From the NCBI GenBank assembly GCA_013398295.1, contig VZSF01006901.1:135598-199597 (forward strand): 64,000 bases of DNA, written 5' to 3'. The DNA comes from Chionis minor (Eukaryota; Chordata; Aves; Charadriiformes; Chionididae). The translations under genes were made by a program, and so were the position numbers. Under the pieces are notes generated by a model that worked only from the letters and a program-made list of their open reading frames with translations, did no database searches and had not been told where the DNA came from. Of the stretch, positions 13,283 through 23,992 are shown in pieces (within the stretch, counting starts at the first letter, position 1; each line of letters starts with the position of its first letter).

Positions 13283-16261
13283 TTTCATGACTGATCAGCG
13301 TTATCTGCTAATCAACATATCTACAGTCTAGCCCTGTAGCATGAATGCCAAGAACAGACGGTACTGATGACAAAAGATGATACAATCTGCATGTTCATTG
13401 AATTTATCAGAGTTTGACGGATACCCTGTGCCCTGGGCAGAATTAAATGTGATTGATTTGGGTTGGAGTGGACCAAGCTGAAATCCATTTCAAAAATCTG
13501 CTTTTTCTCCAAAGCAGTAGCCAAGAGCGGTGACGGAGTCCCCAGCACACAATCTTACCATTCATTACAGGATTTCAAGGTTGTTCTCCTCAGTTGGAGA
13601 GCCACAGGAAGATCTGCTGTGCCTGTACAACAGCAGGTCATGACTGCGGACATGAACTCTGGAGATGCAGTTGCTGAGCATCTTGCAGTGATGACGGCAG
13701 TGCCTCTCGCCACCAATTTTGACTTCTGAAAGCCATTGCCAAGACCAGGCTACCTGAGACAGTGGTGACTCAGCAGCTGGAATCTCTTTGGTTTACATGT
13801 TGGAATAAAATCGTGGTAGTTTCAGAACATGATAGGTAAGCAGTACAGACCTTCCTTGCTACGCCAGCCCTGATCTCCCTCAATCACCGAGCTCCTCTCC
13901 ACGCCAAGAAGGTTCACTTACTGCATTTTGAAGTCCTACCACAGATCCTTCAGAGCCTTTTAGCCTCAACCATTGTCAGAGAAGCATTTGCAATGAGGTG
14001 ATAGCTGTAAAACAGGGCCTGGACATGCCTTAGTTTCCCCAACAGCGTTATGAAAGTGATACCCTGCAGTGGGTAGGCAGCCCTCATCTGTCAGAGCCTC
14101 CATCCAAGTGATTCCTCCATCCATTAACTCTCTGGAATTGCCAGCCCATGAAAGCACACAAGTTTTGAATGACTGGAAAGACTGAGTAAGGAAGCAGGCG
14201 GGCAGATATACTTGTTTCTAAATACAGTCAGAGCTTACAAACCAAAGAACCATTAAAGCAGATATCTCTAGCATAAAGCTTAGCAATTTTGCATAAGCTT
14301 GTTGAAGCATTAGCAGCTGGAACCTAGAAGCTCTAACTACAAAATGCAAGCCAAAAAGCATCTGCATAGTGCTCATGTAGACACTGTCAATGATTAATTA
14401 GGATTTAGAACCTGGCTTTTCTTACTGCTTCCCAGTTCAATTACCTGCTCGTTAAAAAGGACTGGTTCACAACTGGAAGTTTCTTGTTAGCTCATTCTTG
14501 ACAAATCTCACTTCGGAGTCCACCATTTTCTAGACACTACTGAGGATGAGGAAGAGCTGAAGAGAGAATATATAGAGGAACTTCTGTTTTGGTGCCTCTT
14601 GCTCAGCCCTCACTTTCTGCAGCCTCGTGAAAGGAAAAAAGGCAAAAGCCCAAACACGTGACAACATTTCAAGAGTGACCTAGTTAGTTACTGTAGGTTT
14701 GGATCCTTCACAATCTCGGCACCCAGCATTTGCAACTGCACACATGAAAACCAGCACACAGAAACAGGGATTGTTTTTCCCGTGGCACTTCAAAATAAGG
14801 TAAAGGTTGAATACTGCCTGGAAATTCACACTGAATGAACCCATCTGCCTGCGGTCTTCAGGCTGTGAACAGCAGTGCTGCTGGCAAACTAGAAAATTAT
14901 TATTTAAAGGGAAAAAATAGCCCAAGTGTTGCTATTTGCCACACCATGCCTGTGTTTTCATCCAGTAGTCGAAGACTGCAGAAGTAAATGAACATCTACT
15001 AATTATTTAAGTCTAGAAATGGAAAGGCAACATCTACTGGCCTAATTCTCATGTCTGTCTGCTCCCTGGAAATATTTTACTTTGAACTTCAACACCAGTA
15101 ACTCTCACAACAAACTGAGTGCTAAGGTACATGATCTGTAACGGGTACTCAAATTTGGCTCATGCTACTCGGCTTGTTATGGCAAGTATGAAGACATGGC
15201 AAACCTTCTTGCTGGCTTGTCATTCCCATCCACTGACCTCAGATCCTGTAACATATTTGCTATATAAAGTCACCCATTATTCAGTAGCAAGGATTAGACA
15301 CCACAGCTAAAACCTGTGAGCCCTGACATCAGGCCTGAGTGCAGACCCATTGAACTGGGAAACTAAAAATTTGTACTTCAATTTACAATAGAGATAATTT
15401 AAACCATCACTCTCGATTCGAAAATCTCAAGTAGACAGAAGAAAAGGGCTCGGCGTGTCCACCTCACTCCATAGCGCCGGCCACTGCCACATCTCTGTCA
15501 GCACATCAAGGCAGAGGCACCCTTTAAACAGGTACTTTTAAGAAAGAAAAGCTCTCCCTCAGACAATCCCGGCTCTGCACAGAATCCACTGTTAGCCCTT
15601 CTAGCTGAGCACGCTGCTGCATATCCACTTGGCACAGCCAAAGGAAAGTGCACTTTATCCTGCATCCGTCAGCATCAGTGACAAGCAGATTCCACATAAG
15701 GGCATGAAATAGCACATATCAGGGGTAAGGTACTCATAAGAAATGGGTGAGATTTAAACAAGAATTTCCATCTTTGCACTTCTGCCCTGGGAGAATGGAC
15801 TTGAGATGCTGCTCAGGAAGAGGAAAGATTTTTCCAGAACTGCCAAAGAAGTTTCTACAGAGTGACAACAAATTTTCCTCTCTCTGCACAGTTTCTAACA
15901 ACTGCTGAGAGCGGTGCCGAGCCTTCTGCAGCTCAGCTGAGCTCTCATTCGCATTAGAAATCTCTGCGGAGAAACACAAGCTTGCCTTTTCCTGAAGGAA
16001 GAAGCTCAAATAAAATAGCAGGTTCTCAAGCAGAAGTGGAACTTTTCAGAGGCCAAGGTCATGCATGGACAGAGCAAACTGGACAGCGAGTGCCTGGGCT
16101 CTGGGAGGGTGCTTGGGCTGGGCTGCTCCACACAACTGCCGTGTCTGGAGCAGCCCATTCAACGGGACTGTGCCTCAGCCTGGGCAGCAAGGCTCTCCAC
16201 ACTGCTCCGAGACTCAAATCTATGTTTGCTGTAAAGTCCTTAATTCTGTCACACAGAATTA

Positions 16262-16276
16262 TTTTTTTTTTTTTTG
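16262..16276. repeat. Run of 15 T
   Basis: Simple homopolymer within unique sequence, followed by GAACAGTACTC. Confidence 0.8.
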
Positions 16277-17689
16277 AACAGTACTCTTACTAAAATAGTT
16301 CAAAAGCCAATAGTTACTCTTCTGGGGCTCACTTCTTCCTTTATACACATGATAGGCCAAAAAATTTAAAATACCTTACTTACTAAATTCACATCTTTGC
16401 AAAGGCGTGCGTGTTTGTAAATGCACCCACATATATAGGTGGACCCTGCTGCCTGCCTTTTGTTTCAATTCCCAGGCAATTCCACAAGTTCTTAAACCCC
16501 CTTTGGCTAATCAGTTCAGACTATATATGGGCAGCCCGTTTCTGGAGTAACAGATGCTCCTAATTTATCCCTCAACATCACGCCTAGAAATTGTCACAAT
16601 TGGATGCCAGAGTCCCTGATTTGGAGCCATGCCTGTCGGAATAGGGATGGCCACAGAGTGAGCTTCAGAGACGCTCTGCTATTCAAAACAACGTGAACTA
16701 TTAAAAAGGAAAAATAAAAAAATCAAGCCAGAAATCCCTGCTCACTAACACATGCTGCAGAGAGAGGGCAAAGCTGCAACAACTTAGCAAGAGCTGAAAT
16801 TCAGGCAGGGGGAAAGAAGAACCAAAAATAGTTTATTAGTGAATCAGAGACATAGAAGGAGAGACAGTGAGCAATGGAACAGCATGTGGAGGAGCCCAAT
16901 TGGAAAATAAATGCACACATTATCATGTACAGTAAATAGAAGAAGTGAGACTGAAATAGAGCTACTCCTAAACAAATATTTCTGTGCATAGAAACATTTT
17001 AGAACAATTTGCTTCGTACTGAGTCCAAATGGCTCTTTTTGTGTTTGCTCCATGTGACTGTTCTAGCAAATAAGGTTGTAAGTAGGAATGTTGTAAACAA
17101 GAGCATTTTAATATGCTCGAAGAATATACTCTAAAGAATTCACATGCAAAAGCATTTTCACTGAAATCCCAAGTTACATTTATCCAATCCAAGAAGAGAA
17201 ACAAAATTGCACATGCAAAGTGAAACAGCATATTATTCAAATTTCAAATACAGTATTGCCAACTCCAGCCGTTCAAATGGCATCAATGAAACCCTCCACT
17301 TTCCATTTTTCTCATGGAAGCTGATATTCATGAATTAAAAGAACATGCTCATCAAATAATGAGGCACAGACAAATGTGGTATTGCCCAAAAACTTGTGCA
17401 TCTTTTCCCACGTATTATATCAGTTGGTCTAATAAAAGGTAATACGTCTCCCAACAAAACCTTCTATGACCTTAGCTAGGTAGGTGGAGAAAGGATGAAT
17501 GAATTAGCCTGAAAGACGTGCTAGAAAGATCATTTACCAAAGGCAGACAAGTTTAAAAACAGCTGGAGCCCAGTTACTGGAAAATAAATGAAGATCTTAG
17601 ATGAGATATTCCTTGAGACTGTCTGAGCCACTTTCCCAGTAGGTGATCCCAGTGGGCTTCAGAGTATGTGGCAATGGGGAATTGATAGC

Positions 17690-18010
17690 ACATTGCTTTT
17701 AAAACACATCAATATGGCACCCAGGCAGTAAAAACTGGAGATATTTTTGCAGCCATATATCACACATAATGAATGTAAAGAAAACTTTTTTGGAAGTAAT
17801 TTGCAGGTTCTTTTATGTGGGAATTGAAATGAAAACATTGATTTGCTTTATGAGGAATCATTGAATTATGCACTAGTCTCAAGATATCAAGGTGCAGTAA
17901 TTAAACAAAGATTTCTAGACCTGCAGCAATTCATCTTGGAAAGGTTTACGTTAAATTAACTGAGAGCAGGTACATTTCTCAGCCTATTCTAAAACAAAGA
18001 GCTGATACAA
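17690..18010. promoter_or_regulatory. Candidate conserved noncoding element (enhancer-like word content)
   Basis: An AT-rich block without open frames, dense in transcription-factor-like words: ATCAATATGG, GCCATATATCACAC, CATTGATTTGC, AGATATCAAGG, GCAGTAATTAAACAAAG. No simple repeat or SINE is recognised. The call rests on texture alone; conservation has not been measured. Confidence 0.25.
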
Positions 18011-19839
18011 AGGTATGGAAAACACAGGCCCTTTCGTGGGATAAAGTCAGATTAACAGAGACGTAAAAAACAAAGTTCAGTCTAAGCCTTTTGCCAGATC
18101 TGGCTCCTTTTGGAGTGCCTCCATCACTCATGCCCAGCCCACACCCCAGCTGAGACTCTCTGGGGAGTCACTTTTGCCTCTTTAGGGTACAGAAACCAAC
18201 GGCAGCTGAAAACAGCCAAAGCCCTCCTGTGCATGTTGCCAGTGGAATTCCCTTGAAAACAAGCAGAGTTTGTTTTAATTTTCTTAGATGATCTGGTTCC
18301 ACAGTTAAAAGAAATAGTGGAGACTTTAGAATATGAAGTGAGTCATATACTGCAGGTTTTATTTGCTTCTGCATTTTTATATATAAATAGTAAAAAAAGC
18401 AATTTTTAGTATTTATTTCTCAACACAGATAAGGGAGTTACCATGGCTACCAGTCTCCAGTACCATGGTTTAAAAGGACAAAAAAAGGAAACCAGACTGA
18501 AGCCTGAAATAGTCATGTCGCTCTGCCCAATACTCACACCATGCGTGTTATGATAGGAACAGGGGACTGAAATCAGTCAGGCTGAATCAACAATGAAAAC
18601 AAAAACAAGGAAAAGGAGTCAAAAAGGTATGTGAGCCACATGTGCAGCTTCAGATTCAATATATTTTTGAGCACGCAGAACATCTCCCTAGGACCTAAGT
18701 GGCCCTGGATTTAAAGAAAATGCAGTAAAGTCCCTGAAACAAACTCAAAGACAACTGCTTTGTAAGGAAATTAATTCAGTTCCATGGGCAGCATGTGCAG
18801 GGTAGCCCAGTCTGCGGGATGAATGTCCGTTTTAAGGCTCGGGTACAAAGATTAAACACTGGCCCAGCTCCTGAGTGTGCCATGGACCAGTTGAGAGTGA
18901 CCTGGAAAATTTCTCAGCGTGCCCTTGCCCTGCTTCCCCCCCAGGTAAAAGCATGGATAAAAACCACTTCCTAGTGCTTCCCAGAAGTGCTAGAAGTTCT
19001 TGGTCTTGATGCGCTTAGATGCCCTGGCAATGAAGACAACAAGGGAGAGCACAGTAACGCTGCTCACCCAGGCTGTGCCAGCAGGACGCTGAGTGGCAAT
19101 GCACTGCATTAATTAAATGCCAGAGAATAATGTTACATTTGTATTAAGGAAACAAGCTCCAAGCAGAGAATACATTACTTTACTACTGGGGGGGGGGGGA
19201 TATGTTTAACACTTTCATGCCAACATATGCATCACATCACAGGTGGTTTAGAAGAAGTGCACAGCCTTCTGCCCCCTCCCAAGTGCCTGAAGAGCCGAAT
19301 GCCAACCTGCAAAACCACAGCAGCCCTTCCAGCCTCCAGACCTACCCTGTACACATCTCCACCTTGCTGTCAGATCCTGCCAACTCCACCCGCTTCAAGG
19401 CATCACGGTGAGGCCAAGGGCACCCAACACATTCCAGTTCCCAAAACCTTTGGTGGCAGCTTCAGTTGTTCACCTTTGAGCCCACATCGTCTGCTGTATT
19501 CATATGTGAATATTTATAACAGGTCATTCACCCACACAACGGGACCAACAGTACTGGGTGTACCTCCACATAGAAGGGGAACCAGCACAACTTGTTCCTA
19601 CCAGAGTTTTTTCATCCTTCTGGTTTTATTACACGAGAGTTCAATTGTCTTCAAAAAAAAAGGAAATCTGATGCTTCATAACACTTGATTTTCTGATATA
19701 CTGAAGGCCTTTAGACAGATGTTTGAACTATTTGTTGGTACAAAGGACTCTTTGTATACCAGACTTTCCACTAAGAATAGGCAAAGATATATTCTTATAT
19801 TTCAAAAGCTGAGCAAAGGAGGTGTTAAATAAATGCCTG
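18011..19839. other. No gene seen; includes the G12 run
   Basis: A 153-codon plus-strand frame at 19227-19688 is Pro-, Ser- and Thr-rich and overlaps another frame on the same strand. It begins just after the G run. No domain, no good start context; read as chance. Confidence 0.45.
19188..19199. repeat. Homopolymer run of 12 G
   Basis: Twelve consecutive G follow TACTACT and precede ATATG. Long G runs are rare and unstable in vertebrate DNA and error-prone in sequencing, so the exact length is uncertain. Confidence 0.85.
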
Positions 19840-20560
19840 AGAAGAATGTGAGTGTGATTCATTTTATATTGATACACACATTGTTCACAAAAATGTAGCC
19901 TCATTTAAAGCGTAATATATTTGGAGGAGAAAAAGTATCCAGCTGCATGAGATGATGCACTTTCCAATTCATTGTCATATAAGTGAGCTGAATGTAGTGA
20001 TAATTTATTGAGAAAAAAGAAGTAATTTCTGCTTAAACGATTGGGACTTTAATATTTAAATCATAAATAAAACTGTGGGCCTCATTTTTTTCAAAATTAT
20101 CTTTTCTTTCCCCCTCTCAGTGCCTCTGATATCACCCTTATATTCCCTTACTACTGATATCAAGTGTTTAGAATGCGTTTGCCCATCCGGCAGCAGGCCC
20201 CATTGTGTACACGTCTGAATACTGCTCAGCAGCGGTGGGGAAGGCTCCGTCCTTTCATACGATCTGCCTCCTAATTTGTCTCATCCTGAATTTTCTCATT
20301 ACTTTAAATCATATGAGCAAAGAATAACAAGATGCCCCCTTGGCAATGCCAGCAGCATCAGCAAATTTTAACAATAGTTTGTTTGTGTGCTTTTCAACCT
20401 CATGATGGCCTCTGCGTGTTTGGCTCAAGAGCTTGATATTTGTTGGAAATTCTGGAGTGCCAGAAGTGTAATCTTTGTGGAAGAGTTAGAAGTATGAATT
20501 GTTTCCAAAAGCATCACGAAAATATCTCTCTGAAAGATGAGGGGACAAACATTTTTTCTA
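19840..20560. promoter_or_regulatory. Candidate conserved noncoding block
   Basis: Long AT-rich unique stretch with many homeodomain, SOX and GATA-like words (TAATTTATTGAG, GATATCAAGTG, TTTAACAATAGTTTGTTTG, AAATCATATGAGC). No open frame over 60 codons lies inside it. The texture is that of vertebrate developmental enhancers, but this is inference without alignment. Confidence 0.27.
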
Positions 20561-20579
20561 TATATTTAAATTTTAAACA

Positions 20580-20815
20580 GCCCTAATTATACAAACAAAA
20601 ATTATCTTTCTGTCCCTCACTAATTTATCCCCACATGCCACTCGGTCACAGACCAATGAATTGCACAAGTACTGCATCCTGTGCAATGAAGCAATTTTTC
20701 CTCCAGCTACTAAAGCAGCGCCTTCTGCAGAGATGTGACTGTTCAAAGTGTGCATGTTATTTTAATGAAATATCATGATAGCTCGTTAAAGAAAGATGGC
20801 AGTGGAATTGTGGAT
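20580..20815. promoter_or_regulatory. Candidate conserved noncoding block
   Basis: Contains CCCTAATTATACAAAC, GACCAATGAATTGCAC (a CCAAT-type word), TTATTTTAATGAAATATC and AAGATGGCAG. A 60-codon minus-strand open frame here has no recognisable protein features. Confidence 0.22.
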
Positions 20816-21854
20816 TCTCTCCTGTTCCCATGTTATGTATACAAATGAATGCTCACTTTCTTCCAAAAGGTACAAGCAGAGTTCAGCTGAGACAGATGTC
20901 TGCTGCATCAATTGTTCTAACAACCATCTCTGACAGCCAGCCTCCAGTATGAGGCTCTGATTACCACAGCTAGACCCGGCTTATGGGTCACTTGGGAATT
21001 ATGATTAGACCATATACATTTTTCTTAGAAGGCAGAAAAACAGGATAGGATGAGTAAATTTTGGCTCACTGGAAGCTTTTTCTTTTTTTCTTCCCTCCTC
21101 AGGATGGAGATGCTCAAGTTTCTAATGAATAATACTTTGTAAATGGCTGTACATGGATGGAAGAAGTGGAGGGGATGACACAAAACCCAGCAAACAAGAA
21201 AAGCAAGTAATTTGTACTTGTAGAGTACATTCTGCAATGCTTTCTGGAAAACAACTTGGGGACTGACTTTAGCAGAATGGGACACACGGGAGAAGCACCT
21301 GAACAACCCACAATTCACTTGGAAAGAATGCAGAGGAGATGTGCAAACACTCCACCTACAAGTTTTAATACGTCATGGTAGTTGGCGACCTTGTTCTCCC
21401 AGTTCCCTGCGATGCTCTGGAGAGCTTCTCCAGGAGGGGCTCTTGCACGAACAAGATCCTGGATCGCCGAGGCTGAGCGATCGTGACCTTACAGGGAACC
21501 ACCCTCCCACCCCGCTCTCTGCAGATTTGCAGCCAGGCTAATGAGAAATGCATGGCGAGGATACGCTCTGCCCCTCTGCACCATGGCAGTGAGTCCCAGG
21601 GTTCTGCTTTTGATCTCGCTCCTGGTCAGCCACTCGAGTTTGGGAATAAAATCTGAAGTGAGAAAGGACAGATCGCTTCTTGAGTCTGCATAAAATGGGG
21701 AAAACGATCTCTGCTGCAGCCCTGAGGTGCTTCTCTACCTAGAAGGATCTTTGAGATTTTCCCTAGCTGGAGAAACTACAGAGTTCAATTATCATCTTGT
21801 AAGTATCACAGGAGGCTGGAGAGAAAAACATACGCATCCGTTTTGTTCCTTGCT
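20816..21854. other. No gene seen; short CpG-containing patch
   Basis: 21365-21560 holds a local cluster of CpG (GGCGACC, GCACGAAC, GATCGCCGAGGC, GAGCGATCGTGAC) unusual for this window but too short to be a standard CpG island. Otherwise unique sequence. Confidence 0.45.
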
Positions 21855-21945
21855 ATACTACCAACTTCACGTATGACTGAAGCAACTCATCAGTCTCTCC
21901 TGGGCCTCATTTCCCAATTCCTTTTAAAAAAGTCTGTGGTTTCTA
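21855..21945 (+). repeat. MIR-like SINE relic, core only
   Basis: GACTGAAGCAACTCATCAGT followed by CTCTCCTGGGCCTCATTTCC matches the MIR core stretch GGCAAGTCACTTAACCTCTC plus TGGGCCTCAGTTTCC. Flanks diverge quickly. Confidence 0.55.
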
Positions 21946-23562
21946 CACAGGCAGGTAAGATCAAATAATCCAGATCTTTGCCATTATAAAGTTCCACAAT
22001 TCTGTTTTATATCAGCAAGTAATTTGGCTCAGCATTTCTGCTGGAATAGTTCATTGCTATTGCAAACAAAATAGTGGAAAATGGAGAGAGAAGCTGGGAA
22101 AGACGACCCTTAATTTAAATACTAGATGTTTAAATGCTAAAAGCCTGGCATGAGTGACAAAGTTTAAGCCTTTGGACAGGGAGATGCCTAGGAAAAGCCT
22201 TCAGAACAGTAAGAAAATGGCTTGACAGGAAGAAATACCAGCAAAAGTGCCCGAGGCAAGTTGCGCCTTTCAGCAGTCCCTCATTGTCTGTGTTTCCATC
22301 CTGAATAGAACAAAGGAAAAGTTTGAAGGGGAAATAAGATCATGGTTATTCATCAGATCTACCCTAAGAGACATAACTGAATAGAAGATAAATCATCATT
22401 GTCATTATCACACAGATCAAGAAAAACATCTGACAGCCTGCAGCAGGTTCACTCTGCGATACCTCAAAGCTCCCTGCCATGCCAAGGAGAATCACGCACC
22501 TCCTCCAGGCTTCCTATCAAGATGCAGCACATGGAGTTCCACAACCAGAGGCTGGAGCACTCGGGTGAGGTGATCTCCTGCCAGCCTGGCACTGCCCCGT
22601 GCTCCCCAAGGAAGCAGAGCAGAGATAAACACAACCGACACCGTGCACCCCTGCGCAGCTCTGCCGGGAGAGACAGGCTCTGTCAGAGATGCCGTCCTCT
22701 TCAACAGGCTCAGTCTGAAGCGTCACCTCTGTCTCCTGCCAGGCCTCTGGGTTTTTAGGGTCCCATGAGCACCTGCCAGGTGAGGAGCAAACCTTCCTGT
22801 AGACTTGTTCATTCCTTACGAATGAACACTTCTAGCCCTTTCCCCTATGTTAAGCTAGTACTCCATGTGCTCGTTCAAAAATGGTAAGTTTGTATTAACC
22901 ATCCCCACTGATGCTATAGGACTTTACACACTCATTTAATGGAGCATCATCATTAAAAAAAAAAAGTAGGAAGGCTAATGTTTCATACTCATCCAGTTTC
23001 TCTTTAAATCGACCTAATGTTTCAATTAACTTAATAATAAAGAGGAAAGGAGAGTTTGATATAGCACACTACTCTGCAGACTACCCTTAGCTGCAAAGAG
23101 AAAAGAAAGCACCGTAAAAATAATGCAGAAACCGTGCTGGAAGGGAGAGAGCAAAGGAGGAGATGAGAGCAGTCAATTTTCAGGGTTTTGGTTTTTGTAA
23201 CCTGCCATTTTCCAGTTAGGGCAGACTATGATGGAGAGTGCACCAATCACCCACTTCAGGTGCAATCCAATCATTTGTGGAAGAATCTCTTTCTGGCTTT
23301 GATTTGGACTGAACTTGCCCGACGCGCACACGTAATACACCCTCTACTTCCCTGCTAAGCTGAGTCTGTTCCCTCCACTGAGGCACATGGGACTGTTGGC
23401 TTCTACAGTCTACATCAGAAAGTAGAAAAAACTCCAACAATTACACAGTACTTGGTGAACACTAAAAAAATAGGTTTTGCTTCACTGAATTCTTAAAAGT
23501 TGTCAACATGTTGCTTAGAAACTACATGCTTAAAAATGTAGCTAATGATTTTCCTAGGCATT
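21946..23562. other. No gene seen
   Basis: A 119-codon plus-strand frame at 22399-22758 is Ser-, Gln- and Arg-rich and lies over two antisense frames in a GC-rich patch. No family recognised. The inverted repeat at 22807 follows it. Confidence 0.45.
22807..22827. repeat. Perfect inverted repeat (8-bp arms, 5-base loop)
   Basis: GTTCATTC, CTTAC, GAATGAAC. It is short enough that chance copies are expected in a window of this size. Noted only as a structural site. Confidence 0.6.
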
Positions 23563-23568
23563 AAAAAA

Positions 23569-23598
<30 letters not shown>
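23563..23598. repeat. A-rich tract with two G interruptions
   Basis: Runs of 15, 10 and 8 A separated by single G. There is no obvious retrocopy body on either side (checked by eye for an open frame or SINE), so it looks like a simple-sequence tract and not a poly(A) tail. Confidence 0.8.
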
Positions 23599-23599
<1 letters not shown>

Positions 23600-23869
23600 G
23601 ACTTTGCTAAAATGAAGCACTTTAGGGATTTGTTTCAGTAGAAAAAAATCTAACCAACCCCAAAAAACCAGACCTCTCCACATGGCTCCAGGTGCTGAGT
23701 CAGCATATACATTAACCTCCACCAGCACATTACTGTACTGGTTGAATAAAAGTGGCCTTCGGGATGAGTCTCAAGAAAAGCTCTACCTCACCACTCTGCC
23801 AAAAAACTTCAAATTACTCATCACTGCACCTGTGACTCTCCGGTTTTCTTAGCTTCTTCTCATATAAAA

Positions 23870-23992
23870 ATGAATTGTCTTTACCCCATCTTACAAATGT
23901 GAGGCACAAAAAGATTAAGCGATTTGCCAACAGTCATCCAAGGGTTGGGCTGCAGGATCAGAAACCAAACTCTGGTTCCCCATGCCAAGGTG
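23870..23992 (-). repeat. MIR-like SINE relic
   Basis: ACCCCATCTTACAAATGTGA, then GGCACAAAAAGATTAAGCGA, TTTGCCAACAGTCATCCAAG and a closing CAAACTCTGGTTCCC follow the MIR core and tRNA-related order in reverse orientation. Confidence 0.75.

Larger units (their letters stand above)
9701..17689. other. No gene seen; 8 kb of unique sequence
   Basis: Contains the inverted repeat at 13247 and the T run at 16262. Frames of up to 120 codons (for example 9944-10306 minus) lack domains and splice context. A minus-strand frame at 15734-16009 has a Gln/Glu-rich helical-looking stretch but no recognisable family. Confidence 0.5.

Noticed and set aside
15734..16009. Minus-strand frame with a helical-looking stretch (SAELQKARHRSQQLLETVQR)
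   Set aside because: No recognisable domain or splice context; a single 91-codon frame in this composition is within chance.
19227..19688. 153-codon plus-strand frame
   Set aside because: Pro/Ser/Thr-rich translation with no domain, starts beside a G homopolymer, overlaps a second frame on the same strand.
22399..22758. 119-codon plus-strand frame, Ser/Gln/Arg-rich
   Set aside because: Lies on top of two antisense frames in a GC-rich patch, the signature of low stop density and not of coding.
23563..23598. A tract as the tail of a processed pseudogene
   Set aside because: No coding-like or SINE body next to it on either side and no flanking target duplication visible.
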